A DNA stretch of 64,000 nucleotides from an uncultured Bacteroidales bacterium (GCA_902799685.1 CADCBO010000010.1:1-64000), one strand, 5' to 3'; shown: positions 41,347 through 49,628, counted from the first letter of the stretch. Notes: generated from the sequence alone by a model not told the origin. Translations and numbers: made by a program.

Positions 41347-42515
41347 TGCAGCAATACCGATGACAAGTCAAAGCTGTAGAGCAGCTCGTTGAAACCGTCC
41401 ATCCCATAGAGAATATTACGGCTTCCATCGTATGCAATATCCCACACGGGAACATCCAGTTTTACGGATTTAAGGAACCTGCCGTCCAAACCAAAGAAAA
41501 GCAGTTCTGCCAGCGGGCTTTCAGGGTCAGGCGAATTTATGCTGTAATCGCCGGCAAAATAGAGCACCATAAAGAATGAATCAGCATACGCGGCATGTCC
41601 AAAGTGCTGGATCATATTATCCTCTATATATTGCAGACCGTCTTCCGTCACCCCCTCAGTCAGCTCATAAGTGGGCAGCTTGTCATCAAAAGAGAGCGAG
41701 CCGGTCTGATGGACGGCAAAAGTCTTGTCTTTATCTATATCGATGAACAGGATGTAATCCATAGCGGAAAACGGCTGGATTATCAGGTTACGATCAGGAT
41801 GTTTCAATATCGATCCTTCATAATAGTCAACATCCTCCATATCAATGCTTGTAAGGAACTTGATTCTCTTTATCTCCATTGTATCCCGGCTGATACTGTA
41901 ATAAGGTTCCTCATAATAATCTGGATGAACAGTAAGGGCGGCATTGTACTCAAATGCATTGTAGATGTCATTGTTCAGGAACTGGAACTCTCTGGGGGCC
42001 GCAAAACCCACCTCAGCACCATCCAAATTGACTTTAATGAATCTGTAAGCGTAATAATCATCCCTTTGCTGTACTAATACGGTACTCTGGCGTTTTACAG
42101 ATTCCGTCAGGTCCAGCACCTTGATTCCACCGGACCTGCCGTCAACCAAAGGCACCAGAATACTGCCGTCAGGTTCCTTGAAGAACTGGCCTGATACCGT
42201 GCTTACTGAATATAGGAACTCATTCCTGGCCCGCCCTATATTGCAGAATGAGCCAAGCGGTTGCCATTGAGTGGAATAGACGTGCAACCGGGCCTGGTTT
42301 CCGCTGGATGTGACTATTATGAATGTATCACATACGGCTATTCCTGATGCTCCCAGAGGCAACTGCGCCTCTACAGGAATGCCATGAATAGTAATCTCTG
42401 ATTTGTTCATGAAATCCGTTTCAATCACATCAACGGCAACGCGATGCCTGCTACTGCAGGAACATATCAGTAAGGTTGTCAAAACTGACTTGGCTAACAA
42501 AGGAAAAGGTCTCAT
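41343..42515 (-). CDS. TolB-like 6-bladed propeller lipoprotein
   Basis: A 390-residue lipoprotein (TTLLICSCSSR, Cys about 18-20) of the TolB_like_6/BF3164 type (PF15869-like). CNIGRARNEFLYSVSTVSG corresponds to the GRGxGEY hallmark of the related family. It continues with DGSILVPLVDGRSGGIKVLDL and ends in DVPVWDIAYDGSRNILYGMDG, a propeller blade. It is translationally coupled (ATGA) to the 1306-residue surface protein, so the two likely act together at the outer membrane. Confidence 0.85.
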   Translation of the reverse strand: MRPFPLLAKSVLTTLLICSCSSRHRVAVDVIETDFMNKSEITIHGIPVEAQLPLGASGIAVCDTFIIVTSSGNQARLHVYSTQWQPLGSFCNIGRARNEFLYSVSTVSGQFFKEPDGSILVPLVDGRSGGIKVLDLTESVKRQSTVLVQQRDDYYAYRFIKVNLDGAEVGFAAPREFQFLNNDIYNAFEYNAALTVHPDYYEEPYYSISRDTMEIKRIKFLTSIDMEDVDYYEGSILKHPDRNLIIQPFSAMDYILFIDIDKDKTFAVHQTGSLSFDDKLPTYELTEGVTEDGLQYIEDNMIQHFGHAAYADSFFMVLYFAGDYSINSPDPESPLAELLFFGLDGRFLKSVKLDVPVWDIAYDGSRNILYGMDGFNELLYSFDLSSVLLQ

Positions 42516-42544
42516 AATTCAAATTCTATTTGATTACGGTTTCA

Positions 42545-42552
42545 CAAATATA
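42545..42552 (-). promoter_or_regulatory. -7 box of the propeller/surface-protein operon
   Basis: TATATTTG on the minus strand, 29 nt before the lipoprotein ATG. No good -33. Confidence 0.5.
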
Positions 42553-42606
42553 ATTCATTTTTTGTTAAAATGAGCGGAGGTTGTGACAATAAGTGAAAAT
42601 GTTGCA

Positions 42607-42614
42607 TATCTTTG
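42607..42614 (+). promoter_or_regulatory. -7 box of the aromatic amino acid operon
   Basis: TATCTTTG, exact match to TAnnTTTG, with a GTTG/TGTG element 21-23 nt upstream. Transcription would begin near 42621, right at the leader peptide ATG. Confidence 0.7.
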
Positions 42615-42622
42615 CGGACGAT

Positions 42623-42682
42623 ATGAGAACTGTTAACGCATACTTCTATTACTTTTGGTTTACCAGACAATATGCCGGGTAA
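42623..42682 (+). CDS. aromatic-rich leader peptide (attenuator)
   Basis: A 19-codon frame encoding MRTVNAYFYYFWFTRQYAG. Residues 7-13 are all aromatic (Tyr-Phe-Tyr-Tyr-Phe-Trp-Phe) and Tyr-17 follows. It precedes an intrinsic terminator (42718-42745) and the whole Phe/Tyr pathway operon, the classical layout of ribosome-mediated attenuation. Ribosomes short of charged tRNA-Tyr, tRNA-Phe or tRNA-Trp would stall here. The ATG is within a few nucleotides of the predicted transcript start, so the mRNA may be nearly leaderless. It is too short to be found by length alone; the call rests on residue composition and context. Confidence 0.85.
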   Translation: MRTVNAYFYYFWFTRQYAG

Positions 42683-42724
42683 TTTGTTGTATGCATTTTA
42701 AATAAGAAATGACAGAGAGCCCGG
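42675..42724 (+). promoter_or_regulatory. antiterminator pairing of the aro attenuator
   Basis: CCGGGT at 42675-42680, over the leader stop codon, can pair with GCCCGG at 42719-42724, the left arm of the terminator. A ribosome stalled in the aromatic run leaves 42675-42680 free (the last Phe codon is 42659-42661), so the terminator is blocked. A ribosome that reaches the stop covers this segment and the terminator forms. Confidence 0.65.
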
Positions 42725-42745
42725 ACAAATAATCCGGGCTTTTTT
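42718..42745 (+). terminator. attenuator terminator before DAHP synthase
   Basis: An 8-bp G+C-rich stem (AGCCCGGA at 42718-42725 with TCCGGGCT at 42733-42740), 7-nt loop and TTTTTT. It lies between the leader peptide and the first structural gene. Confidence 0.9.
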
Positions 42746-42776
42746 GTTACGAAACAGAAGACAAGAAACAGAAACT

Positions 42777-43787
42777 ATGATAGCAGTACTTAAAGCTGGA
42801 GTCTCAGAGACCCAAAAGAAAAACCTTATCAACTGGATCAAAGGCCAGGGAGTTGACGTACACATATCCGAAGGCCAGTTCCAAACGGTCATTGGTCTTA
42901 TAGGTGATACCAGCCGAATTGACCCCGACCTGCTTAGCGGACTGGACATTATTGAGAGCGTTACACGCATAAGCGAGCCGTTCAAGTGCGCCAACCGCCG
43001 TTTCCACCCCGCCGATACGATAGTAGAAATTGGTGAGGGTGAGAACAAAGTCCGTATTGGAGGCGGTAACTTTGCCATAATAGCCGGTCCCTGTTCAGTT
43101 GAATCTGAAGAACAGATAACCGGCATAGCCCAAGCCGTTAAGGCATCCGGAGCAACTCTGCTGCGCGGCGGCGCTTTCAAGCCCCGCACAAGCCCTTATG
43201 ATTTCCAGGGAATGGGTGCCGACGGCCTTGAACTTTTGCGCAAGGCTCGCAAGGCTACCGGTCTGCCCATCGTAACCGAGATCATGAGTGAAAAGCATCT
43301 GGATATGTTTGCCGATGTGGACATGATTCAGGTGGGAGCACGCAATATGCAGAACTTTGAGCTGCTCAAGACCCTGGGCCGCACCAAGAAGCCCATACTG
43401 CTTAAGCGCGGTCTGTCAAGTACCATAAAGGAGTGGCTCATGAGTGCCGAGTATATCATGGCCGGCGGCAATGAGAACATTGTGCTGTGCGAGCGAGGCA
43501 TTCGCAGCTATGACAACTACACACGCAACGTGCTTGACCTTTCGGCCATTCCTGTTGTAAAGGAACTGTCACATCTGCCCATCATAGTTGATCCCAGCCA
43601 CGCAACCGGCAAGTCACGCCTGGTTCCGTCAATGAGCCTGGCAGCTGTCGCAGCCGGTGCAGACGGCCTTATCATAGAGGTGCATAACGATCCGGAACAC
43701 GCCCTCTGCGACGGAGCACAGTCACTCACCCCGGCACAGTTTGACGAGGTGGCACGTAAAGTTAAGGCACTTAAGGAAATCGTTTAA
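42777..43787 (+). CDS. aroF: 3-deoxy-7-phosphoheptulonate synthase (type I-beta)
   Basis: A 336-residue DAHP synthase catalysing the first step of the shikimate pathway (PEP plus erythrose 4-phosphate). The N-terminal ferredoxin-like regulatory domain (about 1-75, MIAVLKAGVSETQKKNLINW) is followed by the barrel with IIAGPCSVESEEQ, LRGGAFKPRTSPYDFQG, MQVGARNMQNF-type sequence and VDPSHATGKSRLV. The arrangement matches the Thermotoga-type enzyme, where the N-terminal domain gives Tyr/Phe feedback. It has no chorismate mutase domain. ATG 42777 is chosen because the upstream 11 codons lie in the attenuator tail. Confidence 0.95.
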   Translation: MIAVLKAGVSETQKKNLINWIKGQGVDVHISEGQFQTVIGLIGDTSRIDPDLLSGLDIIESVTRISEPFKCANRRFHPADTIVEIGEGENKVRIGGGNFAIIAGPCSVESEEQITGIAQAVKASGATLLRGGAFKPRTSPYDFQGMGADGLELLRKARKATGLPIVTEIMSEKHLDMFADVDMIQVGARNMQNFELLKTLGRTKKPILLKRGLSSTIKEWLMSAEYIMAGGNENIVLCERGIRSYDNYTRNVLDLSAIPVVKELSHLPIIVDPSHATGKSRLVPSMSLAAVAAGADGLIIEVHNDPEHALCDGAQSLTPAQFDEVARKVKALKEIV

Positions 43788-43819
43788 TTAATTGAGAATT
43801 GAGAATTGAAAATTGAGAA
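43788..43819 (+). repeat. AATTGAR heptad repeat between aroF and tyrA
   Basis: Four tandem 7-bp units AATTGAG/AATTGAA start at the aroF stop codon and end directly before the tyrA ATG. Same unit and orientation relative to the genes as the copies after rnfA and ettA. Confidence 0.8.
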
Positions 43820-44653
43820 ATGATTGTAGGAGTAGTAGGATTGGGGTTGATTGGCGGATCACTTGCCAAGACATACAAGGAAGCAGGATGGACTGTATAT
43901 GGTTTTGACCTGAACGAGTCTGTAAGCCGTTTTGCCGAACTTGAAGGCACACTTGACGCTGTGCTTGACAACAGGAACATAAAGAAATGTGACCTTATCC
44001 ATATAGCTGTCACCCCTGATGCCGCTTGCGGATGGATTGAGAAGCATGCTCCGGAAATAGCCAAAAGCACTATGGTGATTGATGACTGCGGCACCAAACG
44101 CAAGGTGGTGGAGTGCGGTATGAAAGCGGCAGAAAAATATGGGTTCACCTACGCCGGCGGACATCCCATGGCAGGAACACATCTATCAGGCTACAAGAAC
44201 TCACGCGCCACCATGTTCCAGAACGCATCCATGATAATCATCCCGCCCACCCACGATGACATCCAACTTCTGGACCGAATCAAGCACCTGCTTGAACCCA
44301 TGCTGCTGAAACGAGTGGTATTCACTACCCCTGAGCAGCATGACAGCATGATAGCGTTCACGTCGCAGCTGGCTCACGTGGTGTCAAACGCATACATCAA
44401 GAGCCCGTCGGCCCAACAGCACAAAGGCTACAGCGCAGGCAGTTTTCGAGACCTGACACGTGTGGCCTGGCTAAATGAGAATATGTGGACAGAGCTGTTC
44501 CTTGAAAACAAGGACAATCTGCTACGAGAGATACACACCTTGATAAACAACCTCACGCAGTACGCCGATGCCATGGAGGCCGATGATGCCAAGGCATTGT
44601 GCGCACTGCTGCGTGACGGACGCATAGCAAAGGAATTATCAGAAAAGAATTGA
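43820..44653 (+). CDS. tyrA: prephenate dehydrogenase
   Basis: A 277-residue NAD(P)-dependent enzyme that converts prephenate to 4-hydroxyphenylpyruvate for tyrosine. The Rossmann start is IVGVVGLGLIGGSLAKTYKEAGW. VIDDCGTKRKVVE and TYAGGHPMAGTHLSGYKNS hold the catalytic His region. The helical dimer domain has SQLAHVVSNAYI and FRDLTRVAWLNENMW. No ACT domain, so feedback control may rest on DAHP synthase and the attenuator. It starts right after the heptad array and is 3 nt from aroB. Confidence 0.95.
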   Translation: MIVGVVGLGLIGGSLAKTYKEAGWTVYGFDLNESVSRFAELEGTLDAVLDNRNIKKCDLIHIAVTPDAACGWIEKHAPEIAKSTMVIDDCGTKRKVVECGMKAAEKYGFTYAGGHPMAGTHLSGYKNSRATMFQNASMIIIPPTHDDIQLLDRIKHLLEPMLLKRVVFTTPEQHDSMIAFTSQLAHVVSNAYIKSPSAQQHKGYSAGSFRDLTRVAWLNENMWTELFLENKDNLLREIHTLINNLTQYADAMEADDAKALCALLRDGRIAKELSEKN

Positions 44654-44656
44654 GTT

Positions 44657-45712
44657 ATGGAAACCCCTACCCGAATCACCGTCAACGCCTCAGGCAAATA
44701 TGACATACTGCTCCGCAAGGGCGGTCTGAGCCATATTGGGGATGCTGTTGCGGAACGCTTCAAGCCCTGCAAGATAGCAATCCTGAGCGATGACAAGGTT
44801 TTTCCGCTCTACGGAAAGGTTGTTACGGAATCACTGGAGAGAGCTGGATTCAGCACCGTCAGCCACGTGATTGAGAACGGCGAACAGTCCAAGACCCTGG
44901 ACAATGTCACAGCGTTCATAGGCACGATGGTCCAGGCGCAGGTAACCCGTACCGATATGGTGCTGGCTCTGGGAGGCGGCGTTGTGGGTGATATGGCCGG
45001 ATTTGCTGCAGCCATATATCTGCGCGGCATACCTTACATTCAAGTGCCCACCACCCTGATGGCAGCTGTTGATTCATCGGTGGGAGGAAAGACCGCCGTG
45101 GATATCAGCTCCGGCAAGAATCTGATAGGAGCGTTTCACCAGCCCGCATTGGTATATCTTGATACCGATACACTTTCCAGTCTTGACCACGATGTGATGC
45201 GTGACGGATTTGCCGAAGTGCTAAAATACGGTTTCATACTGGACAAGGAACTGGCACAGGTTACCGCACGCCCCGGCACCTTTGACCTGGAGCAGGTGAT
45301 AGCCCGATGCATAAGCATCAAACGGGACGTGGTAGAACAGGATGAGTTTGACAAGGGCATGCGTGGCCTGCTCAACCTGGGCCACACATTCGGACACGCC
45401 ATTGAGAAGCTGAGCGGATTTACCATAACCCACGGAAGTGCTGTTGCACGCGGAATGGTAATTGCCGCCAAGGTGGGTGCAGAGTACGGTCTGCCAAACC
45501 TGACCGCCCAGATTACGGAAATTATAAAAGCATACGGTTTTGACACAGATTGCCCCTACTCCGCCGATGAGCTGTATGACGTAATCCTATCCGACAAGAA
45601 ACGCAGCGGAGCAGACATAACGCTCGTTCTGCCCGAATCCATCGGACACTGCGTATTAAGGAAGATGCCTGCCACTCAGGTTCTTGAACTGATGATAAAG
45701 ACTGGGCTATGA
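44657..45712 (+). CDS. aroB: 3-dehydroquinate synthase
   Basis: A 351-residue second-step shikimate enzyme, NAD and Zn dependent. Motifs: LALGGGVVGDMAGFAAAIYLRG, QVPTTLMAAVDSSVGGKTAVD, the metal-binding Glu in GFAEVLKYGFILD, and GLLNLGHTFGHAIEKLSGF with the metal His residues. Full length. Overlaps aroA by 4 nt (ATGA). Confidence 0.96.
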   Translation: METPTRITVNASGKYDILLRKGGLSHIGDAVAERFKPCKIAILSDDKVFPLYGKVVTESLERAGFSTVSHVIENGEQSKTLDNVTAFIGTMVQAQVTRTDMVLALGGGVVGDMAGFAAAIYLRGIPYIQVPTTLMAAVDSSVGGKTAVDISSGKNLIGAFHQPALVYLDTDTLSSLDHDVMRDGFAEVLKYGFILDKELAQVTARPGTFDLEQVIARCISIKRDVVEQDEFDKGMRGLLNLGHTFGHAIEKLSGFTITHGSAVARGMVIAAKVGAEYGLPNLTAQITEIIKAYGFDTDCPYSADELYDVILSDKKRSGADITLVLPESIGHCVLRKMPATQVLELMIKTGL

Positions 45713-46977
45713 CACTTGATGTAAGTGGAACTCTATCCGGAAACGTACAGGTGCCGCCGTCCAAATCGGTAGCGCACCGCATGCTCATATGCGCCGCACT
45801 GGCAGATGAGCCATGCTCCATTGCATGCCGCAGCGTGAACCGCGATATGGAGGCCACAGCGGCCTGCCTTAACGCACTGGGTGCCTACATCACATACACG
45901 GACGGCCGTTTCAACGTTACTCCAATAAGGAACATAAACAAGTGCAAATTGCTGGACTGCGGAGAGAGCGGTTCCACACTGCGTTTCCTTTTACCGGTAG
46001 CGGCGGCACTAGGTGCAGATGCCATATTCACAGGCCAGGGCCGTCTGCCGGAACGACCGCTCTCACCACTTTACGAGGAGATGACAGCCCACGGAATCCG
46101 AATGTCAAAAAACGGACGCATGCCACTGTCGTGCCAAGGGATCCTGCCAGCAGGAAACTATACGATTGACGGTGGCGTATCGTCACAATTCATATCGGGA
46201 CTGCTTATGGCTCTGCCTCTTACAGGAGCAGACAGCACCATTACCGTTACAGGGAAACTTGAGAGCGCATCATACATAGAGCTTACCATTAACGCCCTGA
46301 AACAGTTTGGGATTGAGATTCAGAAGAACGCAAACGGATACAGCATACCGGGAGAACAGAGATACTCCATACCGTCTGCCATGATTGCCGTTGAGGGCGA
46401 CTGGTCTGCCGCCGCATTCTGGCTTGTGGCTGGCGCAGCAGGCAGCAAAAGCATAACCTGCACAGGAATTGACTATGAGAGCTCTGCACAGGGTGACCGC
46501 CGTATAGTGGATGTACTGCGCAGTATGGGTGCCAACATCATTACAGGCAAAAATAACATCACGGCCATACCGTCCGGCCTGACCGCCGGCACCTTTGACT
46601 GTGCCGACATCCCTGACCTGGTTCCCATTATGGCTGTGGCGGCAGCAAAAGCACAGGGAACCACAATATTCAACAACATAAAGCGTCTTCGCATAAAGGA
46701 GAGCGACCGCATCCAGTCTATTCTGGAACTGCTGTCAGGGACAGGGATATGCTCCTATGCCACAGAGAACTCCCTGACCGTAACCGGAGGCCCAGCGCAC
46801 GGTATGCAATACGATCCAAACGGAGACCACAGAATGGCTATGGCAGCCACTATTCTGGCATCGGTCAAGAATGTAATCATCACCATCAAAGATTCAGAAT
46901 GCACGGCAAAGTCCTACCCTGCCTTTTTTGATGATTTCAATGCGCTTGGCGGACACGCCGGACAAAACGGACAATAA
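45709..46977 (+). CDS. aroA: 3-phosphoshikimate 1-carboxyvinyltransferase (EPSP synthase)
   Basis: A 422-residue EPSP synthase. The N-terminal PPSKSVAHRMLICAAL binds shikimate 3-phosphate. The PEP-site motif LDCGESGSTLRFLLPVAAAL is near residues 82-101. VSSQFISGLLMALPL, RLRIKESDRIQSI and GDHRMAMAATILA follow. It is slightly shorter than usual but contains all catalytic motifs. The GESGSTLRF form lacks the NAGTA segment of the common class, so it is the divergent Bacteroidota type. Coupled to aroB. Confidence 0.95.
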   Translation: MTLDVSGTLSGNVQVPPSKSVAHRMLICAALADEPCSIACRSVNRDMEATAACLNALGAYITYTDGRFNVTPIRNINKCKLLDCGESGSTLRFLLPVAAALGADAIFTGQGRLPERPLSPLYEEMTAHGIRMSKNGRMPLSCQGILPAGNYTIDGGVSSQFISGLLMALPLTGADSTITVTGKLESASYIELTINALKQFGIEIQKNANGYSIPGEQRYSIPSAMIAVEGDWSAAAFWLVAGAAGSKSITCTGIDYESSAQGDRRIVDVLRSMGANIITGKNNITAIPSGLTAGTFDCADIPDLVPIMAVAAAKAQGTTIFNNIKRLRIKESDRIQSILELLSGTGICSYATENSLTVTGGPAHGMQYDPNGDHRMAMAATILASVKNVIITIKDSECTAKSYPAFFDDFNALGGHAGQNGQ

Positions 46978-46988
46978 TACCTTACAAT

Positions 46989-48131
46989 ATGGAACTATCA
47001 GACTACAGAAAACAGATTGACGACATTGACGATGAGATATGCCGTCTTTTTGCAGAGCGCATGAACGTTGTGAATGAGATAGGCGAATACAAACGTAGCC
47101 ATGACTTGCCCGTAAACAGTGGTTCACGCGAGCGCGAGGTGTTGGCGCATATCTCAAAACAGCTCCCAGAGGACCTTGAAGACTTTGGACGAGTTCTATA
47201 TCGCTCCATGTTTGATGTAAGCAAGGCATACGAGGCCATGTACAAGGAGAAAGACTCGCCACTCTACAAAGCCGTATCAAGCCTTATAAACGCAGACCCG
47301 GCCCCTTTCCCCAAGCGCGCTGTAGTGGCTTGCCAGGGACGCGAGGGCGCATACTCCCAGATTGCCGCCGAGAAGCTCTTTGAGGTACCTGAGATAATGT
47401 ACAACAGCACATTCGAAGGTGTTATCCGTATGGTTACCGATGGACTTTGCGAGTATGGAATACTACCAATAGAAAATTCCACTGCAGGCTCAGTAAATGA
47501 AATATATGACCTGCTTATCAGGTACAACGTACACATAGTCCGAAGCACGCGTGTAAGAATTGACCACCAATTGCTGGCAGCCAAAGGCGCACAGCTTAAG
47601 GACATAAAGACCATCTACTCTCATCCGCAGGCCATTGACCAATGCTCACATTTCCTGAGCACACTCAAGGGTATCAATATTATTCCGTTTGACAACACCG
47701 CCATGGCCGCACAGAAGGTATCAAAAGACCCCAGCTGTTCGACAGCATCCATATCATCAAAAAGTTGTGCAGACCTTTATAACATGGAGGTTCTTGCACG
47801 CAACATCCAGAACTTTGACAGCAACCACACCCGCTTTATCTGCATAGCCAAGGATGCGCGCATATATCCGGGAGCCAACCGCACCAGCATAATGATGGTA
47901 GTAAGCCACAAGCCCGGAACGCTTTTCAGCGTGCTATCCAAGTTCAACGCCACCGGCGCCAATTTGGTCAAGTTGGAGAGCCGCCCCATCCCGGGCCGTG
48001 ACTTTGAGTTCATGTTCTATTTTGACATTGAGCTCTCCATCTATGACAAGAAGTTCGCATCACTCATAAGCGAGCTGGACCACTGCGGCGAGCAGTTCAA
48101 ATACTTTGGCACTTATCAGGAGATTATATAA
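46989..48131 (+). CDS. pheA: chorismate mutase/prephenate dehydratase (P-protein)
   Basis: A 380-residue bifunctional enzyme for phenylalanine. The AroQ-type chorismate mutase covers about 1-90 (LSDYRKQIDDIDDEICRLFAERMNVVNEI). The prephenate dehydratase domain is about 108-285 (VACQGREGAYSQIAAEKLF; GILPIENSTAGSVNEIYDLL; and the N-terminal half ends at RFICI). The ACT domain is about 300-375, with KPGTLFSVLSKFNATGANLVKLESRPI. ACT gives Phe feedback. It starts 11 nt after aroA. Confidence 0.95.
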   Translation: MELSDYRKQIDDIDDEICRLFAERMNVVNEIGEYKRSHDLPVNSGSREREVLAHISKQLPEDLEDFGRVLYRSMFDVSKAYEAMYKEKDSPLYKAVSSLINADPAPFPKRAVVACQGREGAYSQIAAEKLFEVPEIMYNSTFEGVIRMVTDGLCEYGILPIENSTAGSVNEIYDLLIRYNVHIVRSTRVRIDHQLLAAKGAQLKDIKTIYSHPQAIDQCSHFLSTLKGINIIPFDNTAMAAQKVSKDPSCSTASISSKSCADLYNMEVLARNIQNFDSNHTRFICIAKDARIYPGANRTSIMMVVSHKPGTLFSVLSKFNATGANLVKLESRPIPGRDFEFMFYFDIELSIYDKKFASLISELDHCGEQFKYFGTYQEII

Positions 48132-48140
48132 ATTCGCGGT

Positions 48141-48572
48141 ATGAAAAAGATTCTGGTAATAAACGGGCCTAACCTGAATATGCTGGGACTGCGCGAACCC
48201 GCCATATACGGCAGCCGTGACTACAATGCGCTTCTGGTATTCATCAGGGAATCGGCGACAGCCTTGGGACTGGAAGCGGAATGTTTCCAATCCAATCATG
48301 AAGGGGCTATTATAGATTGCATACAACAGGCTTACGGAGTATTTGACGGCATAGTGATCAACCCCGCCGCATATACGCATACCAGCGTGGCCATACTCGA
48401 TGCACTTAAGGCTGTGGCAATCCCTACGGTTGAGGTTCATTTGAGTGATGTTGATTCCCGTGAAGAATTCCGCCACAGGTCATTCGTGTCACTCTATGCC
48501 TGCAAGGTGATTAAAGGACACGGATTTGACGGCTACAGAGAGGCTCTGGAATACTTTTCAGAAAAAAAATGA
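48141..48572 (+). CDS. aroQ: type II 3-dehydroquinate dehydratase
   Basis: A 143-residue dodecameric-type dehydroquinase. Signature ILVINGPNLNMLGLREPAIYG includes the catalytic Tyr (about 24). QSNHEGAIIDCIQQAY, INPAAYTHTSVAILDAL and the His in VEVHLSDVDSREEFRHRS complete the active site. It is the last gene of the aromatic operon. aroE, aroK and aroC are elsewhere. A terminator follows. Confidence 0.96.
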   Translation: MKKILVINGPNLNMLGLREPAIYGSRDYNALLVFIRESATALGLEAECFQSNHEGAIIDCIQQAYGVFDGIVINPAAYTHTSVAILDALKAVAIPTVEVHLSDVDSREEFRHRSFVSLYACKVIKGHGFDGYREALEYFSEKK

Positions 48573-48580
48573 AAAAAAAC

Positions 48581-48612
48581 AAAGGTTCGGACCAACAAAT
48601 CCGGACCTTTTT
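48581..48612 (+). terminator. terminator of the aromatic operon
   Basis: A 10-bp stem with one G-U (AAAGGTTCGG at 48581-48590 with CCGGACCTTT at 48601-48610), 10-nt loop and T-run. Confidence 0.85.
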
Positions 48613-48640
48613 CGTCTATTAGGCAAAAGAATTACTGAAA

Positions 48641-49522
48641 ATGGGAAAAAAGATTCTGGTTGCGGCAATTGCAGCATTGGTTGCTATGCCCACATTGGCA
48701 CAGTCCGAGAAACATTACGAGTATGACGAATACGGCAAGGTAGGCCGAAGTGAAGGTTGGGCACGCAGGTTTGCGCACAACTTTGTGGATGGCCTGATGG
48801 GAGCCGAATACTATGAGGAGGTTGACAAGGACGGCAAAAGGACCGAGAAAAAGTACGATGACGCCAACAACAAAGGCAATGTAAGCAAAAGTTACCGGCA
48901 TTACGGCCCGGGACACACTCCGGACCTCTATTTTGGTGTCAACCTGCTCTGTACTGACCGTCCCCCTGTCCTGACTGAAGGACTTCCTCAGAAAACAGGT
49001 AAGGGATTCGAATTCGGCATAGCTCTTGGCCAGTGGGGCTATCACATGACCAAGAACATCGGAATAAACACAGCATTCTATCTCACGCGCTCACGATACT
49101 GGCTGGACAACGGTCTTTACCTGAATTACAATCCAAACGGCGACGGCACCAGGACACTCACCCTGAGCAATGCACAAATAGACGGAAAGGAGGTCAAGCA
49201 GGGTTATCTACGCTATTGGAGCATACGTGTCCCACTCTGTCTGGAAATAAGTTCGGCATCCAGACGCGGACCGTTCATTGCTATAGGCCCTGAACTGGAG
49301 TACCGTTTCGCTGATGTGTCCAAGGTTGACTATTACGGTCAGAAGAAAGGTGAGAAGATAGTAAAGGGAACTAACCTGAATCCACTTGGCCTTAATGCCG
49401 TGGCACGTGTAGGAATCAGTGACTTCGGAATCATTGCACGCTATTCGTTCAACAGCCTCTTCAATAACGACGAGCCTTTCAAGACCTATCCGTTCATGAT
49501 AGGATTAAGCACCTCGTTCTGA
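48641..49522 (+). CDS. outer-membrane beta-barrel protein
   Basis: A 293-residue exported protein (signal peptide cleaved at TLAQ, 21). After an acidic, charged region (about 25-85), the rest alternates hydrophobic and polar residues in strands: DLYFGVNLLCTDRP, GFEFGIALGQWGYHMTKNIGI, LRYWSIRVPLCLEISS and a final Phe (IGLSTSF), the usual barrel signature. It resembles PorT/OMP_b-brl_2 types. It is flanked by terminators on both sides, so it is monocistronic. Function unknown. Confidence 0.82.
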   Translation: MGKKILVAAIAALVAMPTLAQSEKHYEYDEYGKVGRSEGWARRFAHNFVDGLMGAEYYEEVDKDGKRTEKKYDDANNKGNVSKSYRHYGPGHTPDLYFGVNLLCTDRPPVLTEGLPQKTGKGFEFGIALGQWGYHMTKNIGINTAFYLTRSRYWLDNGLYLNYNPNGDGTRTLTLSNAQIDGKEVKQGYLRYWSIRVPLCLEISSASRRGPFIAIGPELEYRFADVSKVDYYGQKKGEKIVKGTNLNPLGLNAVARVGISDFGIIARYSFNSLFNNDEPFKTYPFMIGLSTSF

Positions 49523-49546
49523 TAAAATTGTAAGGATAATTTACAT

Positions 49547-49581
49547 AGACATCCTGCCTTTTCGGGCAGGATGTCTTTTTT
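49547..49581 (+). terminator. terminator after the outer-membrane barrel gene
   Basis: A perfect 12-bp stem (AGACATCCTGCC at 49547-49558 with 49565-49576), 6-nt loop and T-run. Confidence 0.92.
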
Positions 49582-49628
49582 CGCGCGTTAATGCGCGTAC
49601 ATTATTTCTCCGTTTGCATTTTTTAGAT

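Noticed and set aside
49582-49597. CGCGCGTTAATGCGCG palindrome as an operator
   Set aside because: It directly follows a strong terminator and is 31 nt from the -7 box; it may be terminator tail sequence. Too little to claim.
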